A stretch of 6,020 nt of DNA. Source: CAISIP01 sp037968655 (lineage in GTDB: Bacteria > Pseudomonadota > Gammaproteobacteria > Burkholderiales > Burkholderiaceae_C). Shown piece after piece: positions 1 through 6,020 of this stretch. How positions within the stretch are numbered: the first letter of the stretch is position 1; each line of letters begins with the position of its first letter. The stretch lies in assembly GCA_037968655.1 (NCBI GenBank), contig JBBKVW010000437.1, positions 1 through 6,020 on the forward strand, in the 5' to 3' direction. Below the pieces are notes generated by a model. It was not told the origin of the DNA. It did no database searches and was given only the letters and a program-made list of their open reading frames with translations. Both the position numbers and the translations under genes were made by a program.

Positions 1-1603
1 GAGCCGATGCCGGTGGCAATGCAGTCGCGGTCGGCGCGGGGGCCGAGGCCACCACGCTGACCTTTGGCGCCTCGACATCCGGCGCCGCTGGCTTGATCTG
101 CGTGCGTTGCGCTTCGTCAATCGGCCTGCCCGGCCTGGCGGCCAGCTGTGTCTGCTGTGCGGCAAACGGCAGCGGTGCCGGCGGCGGGGCTGTACGTGCG
201 ACGATAGCGTGTTCACGCACCGGGGGTTTCGTCGCGGCCTCGCGGGCGCCGCCTTGCACGCTTTGCTGCACCGGTGCCACGCTGGCCACGCGCATGACAG
301 GCGCGCTGACGAGCACATCGCGCGTCAATTGCACGGTGGCGTTGGCCACCGGCTGCGATTGCACGAAGGCCTGCGTCGGCACGGCGACCACGGCGCCCGT
401 CACCTGCTGGTTGGCGTAGATCACATTCGTGACCTGGGTGACGTTGGTCGTGTTGTTGACGATGGTCGTGTTGTAGACCCTGGTGATCGTCGTGGGGGTG
501 ATGACCGCATTGCTGCGATTAATGCTGTCGAAATAGGCGCGGCTGACCGGATAGGAGGGTTGATAGACCTCGCGCGGCGCGAGCGGGAACCAGCCGACAT
601 TGGCTGCGCTCGTACCGCCGACCGAAACCGAGGTCTGGAAGCTCTTGCCACCGATGAACGCAACCAGCGCAGGTGCATACACCGCGCGGTCACGACGTGG
701 GCCAGGCACCCAGGCCCAGCTGTTGTCGATGCGGGCCCAGCGACCATAGTGCGACACGGCGTAGCCCCAGGGTGCGTCGTCGACCCAGGTCCAGCCCCAG
801 GGGTCGATCCAGGACCAATGGCCGTCGCGGTACGGCGTCCAGCCCGAGGTCACGCGCGTCGGCGTCCAGACCGATCCGTATTTCGCATCGTTACGCCAGC
901 TGCCGTTGGCGTCGAGGTCTTCATGGCCGACGACCTCGCTCGACACGTAGCGTGCAGAGACCGAGTTGTCGCCGCGGCGGTCGCGCTCGCGCGACCAGCG
1001 GTCGAGGTCGTCGTCGCGCCGTGCCGACAAGGTCTCGTAGTCGGACAGGTCGGTGCCGTAGAAACGGTAGGCGCGGCGCGAATTGACCGTGTACGACGCG
1101 CCTTCGCCATAGACCTCGGCTTCGCCGCTCTTGACAATCACTGCCGTCGCGTCGTCTTGGGGGTCCACTTCGATCCGGTAGTCGCCAGGACGGCGCAGCG
1201 TGAAGGCCAGATTGGGCGTCGCGACTTCAAAGGTCTGGCGCGGGCCCAGTCTGCGCACGCGAATCTTCAAGGTGCCTTGCGACAGCTGCACTTGCGCGAT
1301 GCGGTTGTCGAGGTTGAGCAAGACCATGCTGGTGGACGGTCCCATACGGATCGCCGCGCCGCCAACCTGCAACTCGGCGCGTGAACTGCTGCCAGTCCAC
1401 AGACGGTCGCCGGTGGTCAGCGGCCTATTGACGGTGGCGCGCACCCAGTCGGGCTGGCCTGCTGGTGAGAAACTGACCGTGCCACTGAGGTAGCCCAGAC
1501 GCGCTGCACGCGATGGCGGCTCCGCCGCAACCAAGCTGCTCAAGCTCAGCAACAGACCGCTGGCAATTGCCCACAGGGGGCGACGAAGTTTGGTGATGTT
1601 CAT
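1..1603 (-). CDS. Secreted FecR-domain / DUF6600 protein (C-terminus cut by window edge)
   Basis: Translating the minus strand from the ATG at 1601-1603 gives 534 codons with no stop, running off the left edge. Residues 1-27 form a signal peptide (basic MNITKLRR, hydrophobic core, cleavage probably after VAA), so the protein is exported. Residues about 40-165 look like a FecR-type beta domain. A charged linker (RRDDDLDRWSRERDRR, about 196-211) follows. Residues about 233-316 are the tryptophan-rich DUF6600 core, with repeated units such as GHWSWIDPWGWTWV, PWGYAVSHYGRWA and NSWAWVPGP. Residues 365-410 are rich in Thr, Asn and Val and probably form beta strands. From about 440 the chain is Pro/Ala-rich and probably disordered. 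The start is supported by AGAAAGG six bases upstream. The family's biochemical role is unknown to me; FecR-like domains often sit in the periplasm or at the surface. The family call is confident, the function is not. Confidence 0.9.
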   Translation of the reverse strand, partial: MNITKLRRPLWAIASGLLLSLSSLVAAEPPSRAARLGYLSGTVSFSPAGQPDWVRATVNRPLTTGDRLWTGSSSRAELQVGGAAIRMGPSTSMVLLNLDNRIAQVQLSQGTLKIRVRRLGPRQTFEVATPNLAFTLRRPGDYRIEVDPQDDATAVIVKSGEAEVYGEGASYTVNSRRAYRFYGTDLSDYETLSARRDDDLDRWSRERDRRGDNSVSARYVSSEVVGHEDLDANGSWRNDAKYGSVWTPTRVTSGWTPYRDGHWSWIDPWGWTWVDDAPWGYAVSHYGRWARIDNSWAWVPGPRRDRAVYAPALVAFIGGKSFQTSVSVGGTSAANVGWFPLAPREVYQPSYPVSRAYFDSINRSNAVITPTTITRVYNTTIVNNTTNVTQVTNVIYANQQVTGAVVAVPTQAFVQSQPVANATVQLTRDVLVSAPVMRVASVAPVQQSVQGGAREAATKPPVREHAIVARTAPPPAPLPFAAQQTQLAARPGRPIDEAQRTQIKPAAPDVEAPKVSVVASAPAPTATALPPASA

Positions 1604-1609
1604 CCGGGG

Positions 1610-1616
1610 CCTTTCT
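1610..1616 (-). promoter_or_regulatory. Ribosome binding site of the DUF6600 gene
   Basis: On the minus strand AGAAAGG lies six bases before the ATG at 1603. It decides the start, together with the signal peptide that begins directly at this methionine. No convincing promoter hexamers were found further upstream. Confidence 0.55.
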
Positions 1617-2425
1617 GGAGCCGCACGCTCTCTTGCGACCGAGCGCCAACTGAGCCCCAGGGAAATTTGCCCGCAACGAACAGTCTGCGCGGAGGTGCCT
1701 CAGCAGTATCCGGGCGCTGGCTTTCTGCCGCGTAGGACGATGCCGGGACGCCAGGCCGGAGTACAGCGCGCTCTGCGTTGAGTCCACGCTGTATCGGCGA
1801 CCATGGGGTGTCCGCGCGCAAGGGGGGCTGCGAGGTATCTGGTGCCCCGGCCGAACGCAGGAATGCCTGCGCCCGAGGCAATTGCCGGTGGGTCGGGGCT
1901 CGGCATGGCGTTGCCTCACCGCCAAGACCGCCATCAGGGCCGCAGGCAAAGCAAAGAGGGCGGCAGGATGGCGTTTGAATCCCTATACGCCACGACCACA
2001 GATTGCCGCCGGGGTCGGCCGTTCCCAAGCCGTCGACCTACGCCCTCGTATTCGCCGGCCTCGGCGCAGTCGGCTTCGTCCGAGTTGGCGTCGCCGTCGG
2101 CCATGTATGTTTGGCCAACTTTATCGATACCGGTCGTTCATTTTTGACGGTCGGCTTCCGAGCAAGTTGACCGGCTCCAACAAACCGGGTCCTGCGATCC
2201 GGCTTTTCGATCTGTCTGTTCCGCAGCGGTCGCTGAATGTGCAGCCTGGCGGCCGACGAAGTGGCGATCAATTCAATACTCGCAGCACCGGCATCCGGCC
2301 CACTGCAGACGTTCATGGCGACGCAATCGCCTCCACGCAGCCGACCACGGCGCCTGCCGAAACAACTGCCGCGCCGGACCCATCAACGACTCCGCAGTCC
2401 TGCAGGCCGCAGCGCATCGGCGGGG
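1617..2425. other. Gene-free stretch between the DUF6600 gene and corA
   Basis: About 800 bases hold no ORF that I can recognise. Open frames exist on both strands (for example minus 1600-2028 and plus 1882-2559), but their translations are Arg/Pro/Ala-rich, show no domain motif and lack a ribosome binding site, as expected of random open frames in GC-rich DNA. The part next to 1617 must hold the promoter of the DUF6600 gene. The part around 2130-2320 holds a divergent repeat described separately. No clear intrinsic terminator follows the corA stop at 2426. The stretch could be the remains of decayed genes, but no homology is visible by eye. Confidence 0.5.
2226..2320 (+). repeat. Divergent dispersed repeat, copy A
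   Basis: This stretch aligns almost without gaps to 3692-3786. Both begin GCGGTCG, share ATGT ten bases in, and share GTGGCGATCAATTC (here 2261-2274) against GTGGGGATCAATTC in copy B. Agreement over the shared part is well above chance but far from perfect, with many C/T and A/G differences. It has the look of the old, degenerate intergenic repeats common in Burkholderiales genomes, although I could not identify a named family. The exact ends are uncertain. Confidence 0.45.
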
Positions 2426-3397
2426 CTAAAGCCATCCGGCGCGACGCAAGCGGCGGTAGACGAAGACGCAAGCCAGCAAGGTCACCACCACGACCACCGG
2501 ATACCCGGCCCGCCACTTCAACTCCGGCATCCACTCGAAGTTCATGCCATACAGGCTGAAGATCACAGTGGGGATGGCCAGAATCGCGCCCCAGCCTGCC
2601 AATCGCTTGACCACCTCGTTCTGGTTGTGGGCCACCAGGGCGAGATTCACCTGCATGGCCGTAGTCAGCATATCGCGCATGCCGTCGATCTGTCCCGCCA
2701 GCCGCGAGACGTGATCCTGGATGTCGCGGAAATAGGCGCGCAGCTCCTTCGGGATCAGGTCTTCGTGAAGGCGCATCAACTCGGCGCTGATTTCCGCCAC
2801 GGGCAAGGCCGCATTGCGCAACTCCAGCAGGTGGCGCTTCAGGGCGTACAGCCGCTCGATCACCAACCCGTCGAACCGGTCTTTGAAGATGTCGGTCTCG
2901 ATGGCTTCGAAGTCCTGCTCGAACTTCGCCACAATGGGCTGGTAGTTGTCGGCCACGAAGTCCAGCACCGCATACAGGGCGAAGCCGGGCCCCTTGTGAA
3001 GGCCTTTCGTGCCGACTTCGCAGCGCTGCAGAACCTGCGCGTAGCTCGACGAAGCGCCGTGCCGCACGGAGACCAGGAAGTTCGAGCCGACGAACAGGTG
3101 CGTCTCGCCGTAGACCACTTGGCCCACCTCCAGCTGCGCCGTCTTCAGCACGATGAAGAGCGAGTTGCTGTAGGCCTCGATCTTGGGCCGCTGGTGCGCG
3201 TGGTGGGCGTCCTCGATGGCCAGTTCATGCAAGCCGAACTCGCCCTGGATCTTGAGCAACAATGTGTCGTCGGGCTCGTGCAGGCCCAGCCACACGAAGG
3301 TGTCAGGCTGCTTGATGACTTCGCTGATCTCGTGGATGGAGATTTCGCCAAGGGATTGGCCATTTCGATAGGCCATGCTATGTACGACTGATGTCAT
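2426..3397 (-). CDS. corA: CorA-family magnesium/cobalt transporter
   Basis: This 323-residue protein has the full CorA plan, an inner-membrane homopentameric channel for Mg2+ that often also passes Co2+ or Ni2+. Residues 1 to about 260 form the cytoplasmic domain, with the conserved HELAIEDAHHAHQRPKIEAY stretch at 57-76. The long stalk helix includes YFRDIQDHVSRL (222-233) and NQNEVVKRLAGWGAI. Transmembrane helix 1 (about 266-285) ends in the signature GMN at 284-286, inside YGMNFEWMPEL, and helix 2 spans about 300-316 before a basic C-terminus. Length fits the family. Of three in-frame ATGs (3442, 3397, 3376) I chose 3397: AGAGG lies nine bases upstream and the extra 15 residues of the longest form look non-native. 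Both flanks are gene-poor, so it is probably transcribed alone. Paralogues are common, so the symbol denotes the family. Confidence 0.93.
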   Translation of the reverse strand: MTSVVHSMAYRNGQSLGEISIHEISEVIKQPDTFVWLGLHEPDDTLLLKIQGEFGLHELAIEDAHHAHQRPKIEAYSNSLFIVLKTAQLEVGQVVYGETHLFVGSNFLVSVRHGASSSYAQVLQRCEVGTKGLHKGPGFALYAVLDFVADNYQPIVAKFEQDFEAIETDIFKDRFDGLVIERLYALKRHLLELRNAALPVAEISAELMRLHEDLIPKELRAYFRDIQDHVSRLAGQIDGMRDMLTTAMQVNLALVAHNQNEVVKRLAGWGAILAIPTVIFSLYGMNFEWMPELKWRAGYPVVVVVTLLACVFVYRRLRRAGWL

Positions 3398-3406
3398 CGC
3401 CTGGGA

Positions 3407-3411
3407 CCTCT
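3407..3411 (-). promoter_or_regulatory. Ribosome binding site deciding the corA start
   Basis: AGAGG on the minus strand lies nine bases before the ATG at 3395-3397. Neither the upstream ATG (3440-3442) nor the downstream one (3374-3376) has a comparable purine run, which favours the 323-residue product. Confidence 0.45.
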
Positions 3412-3691
3412 GGTACGACCGTGTGCCGGCCAATGGGCGCATCAGTTTGGTCGCCGAGCTTGCCTTCGTCCGTGCGGTGGCGAACAGTGCGCGCCAGTCG
3501 GGGCGCGGGTTGGCTATGGTCCTGTTTGCGCTTGCGCGGCGTAATCGCCCAACCTACAAACCCAAACGATGGCTGCCCGCCCCGCCAACGACTCTTGGTC
3601 GGCAACCGAACAATCGCAATTTGACTTCTCTGTAGCGGCCTTTGGCGGAAGACCGCAAACGCTGCACTGCCGAATTGCGCTTCGCTCCAGA

Positions 3692-3786
3692 GCGGTCGGC
3701 GCATGTTCCGGTTGGTGGTCGGCAAAGTGGGGATCAATTCGACGATAGCGACACACGCAACTGACCCGATGCAATCGTTCGATGCG
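3692..3786 (+). repeat. Divergent dispersed repeat, copy B
   Basis: This is the partner of 2226-2320, in the same orientation. The best conserved part is GTGGGGATCAATTC at 3727-3740, which differs from copy A at one base out of 14. The two copies flank corA, one on each side. The upstream boundary may lie further left, near 3620. Confidence 0.45.
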
Positions 3787-3963
3787 GGCCGAACGCCAAA
3801 CTCAGTACGGCCGGCGGTGAGCAGGCCACACTCGCTCTACATCCCAGGTTTCCGGGGCCTTTGGGCAGCGCACCGCGAGATCCGGAAATGCGTGGTTCTC
3901 GCGTTCACGTTCGATCCCCGGTGCATGGCATTCCAATCCTCTGCGCTTGCCTTCATCCGGTGA

Positions 3964-3995
3964 TTGCCGGCGTCGGGCATAGCCCGGCCGGGCAA
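3964..3995. repeat. Imperfect inverted repeat (nested hairpin)
   Basis: TTGCCGGC at the left pairs with GCCGGGCAA at the right with one bulged base, enclosing a second short hairpin CGGGC-ATA-GCCCG. No T-run follows on either strand. It lies about 55 bases past the GYD stop codon, downstream of the hairpin at 4003-4030, and could serve as a secondary transcript-end structure or be a repeat remnant. Confidence 0.35.
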
Positions 3996-4002
3996 TAACA
4001 CC

Positions 4003-4030
4003 TGCGGCTCGGAAAATTGTCCGAACCGCA
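4003..4030 (-). terminator. Strong hairpin after the GYD gene, possible terminator without U-run
   Basis: TGCGGCTCGGA (4003-4013) and TCCGAACCGCA (4020-4030) form an 11-pair stem with a single non-Watson-Crick position, which is a G-U wobble in the minus-strand RNA, and a six-base loop. It starts 18 bases past the TAG of the GYD gene, where a transcript end is expected. The minus strand continues GGTGTTATTGCC, so the U-run of a classical intrinsic terminator is missing. It may be a 3'-end stabilising structure or a terminator of the U-poor kind. Confidence 0.45.
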
Positions 4031-4048
4031 CCGCTTGTCGACACCGCG

Positions 4049-4375
4049 CTACTTGCCAGGAGGGCGGAACTTTGCAGCAATCGCGCCCGCACTGCCCATG
4101 GCCTCGACCATTTGACCCATGGTGAGCAATTCCGTCGTATCAACACTGGTGAAGGCTCCGCTGGCCAATACCACCATACCGACGGAGGCTCCGGCGACAG
4201 CAGTACCTTCCAGGATGCAGATCACCTCGCCGTTTCCTGAGTACCACATGTTGTGAAGCTTCAGGCCGGCAGCGCCGAACATGGCCTTGGCTGCGACCTC
4301 CCGGTCTTCGGGTTTGGCCATCATGCCCTTGAACGATTCTTGGCTGTAATGGGCCCGTGTCAAATAAATACTCAT
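4049..4375 (-). CDS. GYD-domain-like small protein
   Basis: This 108-residue protein has no signal peptide and no clear membrane helix, so it is probably cytoplasmic. It resembles the GYD domain family, small ferredoxin-like alpha/beta proteins of unknown function. The sequence shows a first strand SIYLTRAHYS (2-11), a helix with EDREVAAKAMFGAAGLKL (23-40), a strand and turn HNMWYSGNGEVICILEG (41-57), and a second helix/strand half including the TELLTMGQMVEAM helix (81-93). The usual G-x-Y-D turn is replaced by GNGE (48-50 and neighbours), so the eponymous motif is not literally present. The start at 4375 is chosen because GGAG lies nine bases upstream and the first strand begins at once; upstream in-frame ATGs at 4390 and 4465 lack a Shine-Dalgarno. 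It is apparently transcribed alone. Confidence 0.8.
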   Translation of the reverse strand: MSIYLTRAHYSQESFKGMMAKPEDREVAAKAMFGAAGLKLHNMWYSGNGEVICILEGTAVAGASVGMVVLASGAFTSVDTTELLTMGQMVEAMGSAGAIAAKFRPPGK

Positions 4376-4384
4376 GTTCTGTAT

Positions 4385-4388
4385 CTCC
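4385..4388 (-). promoter_or_regulatory. Ribosome binding site deciding the GYD gene start
   Basis: GGAG on the minus strand (in ATGGAGATACAGAACATG) is nine bases before the ATG at 4373-4375. It overlaps an in-frame ATG at 4388-4390, which has no such site of its own, so the shorter form is preferred. Confidence 0.55.
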
Positions 4389-4739
4389 ATGATGGTTGGC
4401 TTTGTGCGCTGCCAGGAGTTCCTGGATGCTTGGTGCTGTCGGGCAGACAACCCATCCCTAGCCACAAGACCACCTTAGGCCGATTGCAGTCAAATAGCAA
4501 ACTGGATGTCTCGGTGATCCCGATCCTCATCCAACGGCTCAAAAGCGAACCTCGGCGAAGGAACCTCGCGTGGCCCAAGTACACCAATGTGCGTTTCCAC
4601 ACCAGCTCGACTGAAGGCGGTCGGTTGGGACGAGGCTATTCAGTAGCACAGCCGACCCGTAGCTGCCTGTCACGCTAGCGCCGGCAAAGTCGGCCATGCA
4701 GCAGGTGCGGTCCTGCGGCTGACAGCACCGGGTTCACCA
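4389..4739. other. Gene-free stretch upstream of the GYD gene
   Basis: This 350-base stretch must carry the GYD promoter. On the minus strand a weak pair TTGCTA-17 bases-TAAGGT (about 4474-4502) is the best I can see, and it matches the consensus poorly. Open frames on both strands (plus 4253-4678, minus 4372-4602) overlap the GYD gene or its leader, have no domain and no ribosome binding site. Nothing else was recognised. Confidence 0.4.
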
Positions 4740-4960
4740 CGATGTAGCTGAAAACTGACCTTGGATGACCATGCCAGCACCGCGAATGTCAACTTCCTGG
4801 CGCGGCATCCTACGCACACTGTCTGCCAAGAGCCGCCTCCAAAAACGGGCAAGCGCAGTAGCCCGCTGAAATTGATCGGCCGGGAAAGGAGCGTTCGCGC
4901 CCAGGAAAATTGGCCTAGCCATGACCCTCGCAGACCGATTGCGCTTGGGTCCGAATCAGT
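4740..4960. mobile_element. Possible degenerate flank of an IS21-type insertion sequence
   Basis: The plus strand begins with GTAGCTGAAAACTGACC (about 4744-4760), a word I associate with the repeated termini of IS21-family elements in Burkholderiales. What follows (GGATGACCATGCC, then GTCAACTTCCTGGCG, then TCTGCCAAGAGCCGCCTCC) also resembles the non-coding sequence often found beside such elements. No transposase gene, no second terminus and no target-site duplication can be seen, so at most a solo remnant is left. The identification rests on memory of similar sequences, not on a comparison. An alternative is an unrelated intergenic sequence. Confidence 0.3.
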
Positions 4961-5026
4961 GCACGATAAGCGCGTCACATTTCCTCGCGCCATGGTTGCA
5001 GTTGCGCCTGGACGATCGATCCACCC

Positions 5027-6020
5027 ATGACACCTCACGCCTTCATTGCCATGCCCTTCGGTACCAAGCCCGGTGCCGACGGCAAGGACATCGACTTCAA
5101 TCGTATCTATGCCGAACTTCTGAAGCCGGCGCTCGAAGCTGCCGGCTGCGCGGTGTTCCGCGCTGACGATGAGCAGCGCGCCGGTGACATCCGGACCGAC
5201 ATGTTCCAGGAACTGCTGGTGGCCGACCTGGTGCTGGCCGACCTGACGCTGGACAACCCCAACGTCTGGTACGAACTTGGCGTGCGCCATGCGCTGCGCG
5301 CGCGTGGCGTGGTGCTGGTGCACGGGCCGCGGCCGACGAATCCGTTCGACATCTACACCGACCGCAAGCTGCGCTACCGCTTGAAGGATGGCGTGCCGGA
5401 CCCGGAGTTCCTAGCCGCCGACAGGGCCGCGCTGACCGCGCTGGCGCGCGCGACGCTGGACGCCAGCGCGCAGCGTAAGGTGAGCCCGGTGTACACGCTG
5501 CTGCCGCACCTGGCGGAGCCGCAATGGCGCGACCTGCTGCTCGACGGCCGCAATGAGTTCGGCGCGGCGTATGAACAATGGCGTGGCCGCATGGAAGTGG
5601 CGCGCGCGAAGAACCGCGCCGGCGACATTCTGGTTTTGGCCGGTGAAACGCCGACCCAGGCGCTGTGGCTGGAAGCCAAGCGCGACGCCGGCAACAGCTT
5701 GCTCAAGCTGCGCCAGTTCTCGTTTGCGCTCGAGCAGTTCGAGGATGGGTTGCGCGTGGCGCCCGACGACTGGAAGTGCCACAGCAAGCGCATCGTCTGC
5801 CTTGGCCGCATCGGACGGCATGAGGAGGCACAAGAGGCGGCGCGCCAGTTCATCGCGGACCGACAGGGCGATGCCGAGGCGCTTTCGCTGGCCGGGCGGG
5901 TGGAAAAAGACCGCTGGCAGTCACGCTGGCGCGCGCCGGATCTGGCGCCCCGACAGTTGCGCGAGGCCGCGAGCCTGGAGACCGCCAGCCTGGAGGATGC
6001 GCAGGGGCCCTACCACAAGG
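5027..6020 (+). CDS. TRAFs-binding (DUF4071/TPR-S) protein with deoxyribosyltransferase-like N-domain, C-terminus cut
   Basis: 331 codons are visible and the frame is still open at the right edge. Residues 4-100 form a Rossmann-like domain: first strand HAFIAMPFG (4-12), then RADDE (45-49), then ADLTLDNPNVWYELGVRHAL (71-90). Glu83 in the YELG motif sits where nucleoside 2-deoxyribosyltransferases carry their nucleophile, so a nucleotide- or NAD-derived ligand is plausible, though inferred. Residues about 165-295 are helical and TPR-like (ALEQFEDGLRVAPDD, then HEEAQEAARQFIADR), ending in ALSLAGRVEKDRW, which resembles the CGRIYKD segment of the ASK1 (MAP3K5) TRAF-binding region. The start at 5027 is the only option: an in-frame stop lies at 4967-4969, no other start codon intervenes, and the family begins just before the first strand. 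Shine-Dalgarno support is weak. Cytoplasmic; a role in signalling or conflict systems is inferred. Confidence 0.85.
   Translation, partial: MTPHAFIAMPFGTKPGADGKDIDFNRIYAELLKPALEAAGCAVFRADDEQRAGDIRTDMFQELLVADLVLADLTLDNPNVWYELGVRHALRARGVVLVHGPRPTNPFDIYTDRKLRYRLKDGVPDPEFLAADRAALTALARATLDASAQRKVSPVYTLLPHLAEPQWRDLLLDGRNEFGAAYEQWRGRMEVARAKNRAGDILVLAGETPTQALWLEAKRDAGNSLLKLRQFSFALEQFEDGLRVAPDDWKCHSKRIVCLGRIGRHEEAQEAARQFIADRQGDAEALSLAGRVEKDRWQSRWRAPDLAPRQLREAASLETASLEDAQGPYHK

Larger units (their letters stand above)
3412..4002. other. Gene-free stretch between corA and the GYD gene
   Basis: About 590 bases without a supported gene. Open frames at plus 3375-3635 and 3703-3963 and minus 3378-3737 are short, overlap each other, lack Shine-Dalgarno sites and show no domain; the one at 3703 begins inside the repeat at 3692-3786. 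The left part must contain the corA promoter, but no convincing -35/-10 pair was seen. The sequence around 3574-3690, just before the repeat, resembles its surroundings in style (short GGTCGGCAA and GCGGTCGG-like words) and may belong to the same repeat family. Confidence 0.5.

Noticed and set aside
107..1384. 425-codon open frame on the plus strand
   Set aside because: It is antisense to the DUF6600 gene. Its translation is Arg/His/Val-rich with no domain, while the minus strand encodes a signal peptide and a clear tryptophan-rich family core.
1425..1949. 174-codon minus-strand frame whose start resembles a short hydrophobic leader
   Set aside because: It overlaps the beginning of the DUF6600 gene in another frame, has a composition of random GC-rich sequence and no ribosome binding site or motif.
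2237..3391. 384-codon open frame on the plus strand
   Set aside because: It is the antisense shadow of corA, whose GMN motif and two transmembrane helices are unmistakable on the minus strand.
3896..3925. tRNA-like T-loop GTTCGATCCC
   Set aside because: The bases on either side do not pair as a T-stem, and no acceptor stem, anticodon arm or CCA end can be found around it.
4670..5323. 217-codon open frame on the minus strand
   Set aside because: It is antisense to the start of the DUF4071 gene and then runs through IS-like non-coding sequence; no domain or ribosome binding site is visible.
5374..5853. Two overlapping minus-strand open frames inside the DUF4071 gene (5374-5853 and 5411-5833)
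   Set aside because: Both are Ser/Arg/Ala-rich antisense shadows caused by GC-rich codon use; the plus-strand frame has recognisable domains throughout.
1..6020. CRISPR array or long tandem repeats
   Set aside because: No regularly spaced direct repeats were seen on reading through; only one 12-base pair of direct repeats inside the DUF6600 gene and two divergent intergenic repeat copies.

Overview
The window is GC-rich DNA from what is probably a betaproteobacterium (Burkholderiales-like). I base this on the style of the DUF6600 and CorA proteins, the codon use and the degenerate intergenic repeats; no marker gene fixes the taxon. Four protein-coding genes can be supported. Three lie on the minus strand: a large secreted FecR/DUF6600 protein cut by the left edge (1-1603), a CorA-family divalent-cation transporter (2426-3397) and a small GYD-type protein (4049-4375). 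One lies on the plus strand and is cut by the right edge (5027-6020): a TRAFs-binding/DUF4071 ('TPR-S') protein with a nucleoside-deoxyribosyltransferase-like N-terminal domain.

Layout from left to right: the secreted DUF6600 protein; about 820 bases with no credible gene, holding one copy (2226-2320) of a divergent repeat; corA; about 650 gene-free bases holding the second repeat copy (3692-3786) and two inverted repeats just past the end of the GYD gene; the GYD gene with a clear Shine-Dalgarno; another roughly 650 bases without a credible gene, the right part of which (about 4740-4960) looks like the degenerate flank of an IS21-type insertion sequence; then the DUF4071 protein. The three gene-free gaps make up roughly a third of the window, so this is a loose, repeat-littered stretch and not a compact operon.

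The genes do not form an obvious pathway. The DUF6600 protein is predicted to act in the envelope or outside the cell. CorA moves Mg2+ (or Co2+/Ni2+) across the inner membrane. The GYD protein is cytoplasmic and of unknown role. The DUF4071 protein is the most interesting. Its domain plan matches the N-terminal sensor half of animal ASK (MAP3K5-type) kinases, and its bacterial relatives have been proposed to be parts of nucleotide-sensing conflict systems. Whether it carries or neighbours an effector cannot be decided here, because the gene runs off the right edge.
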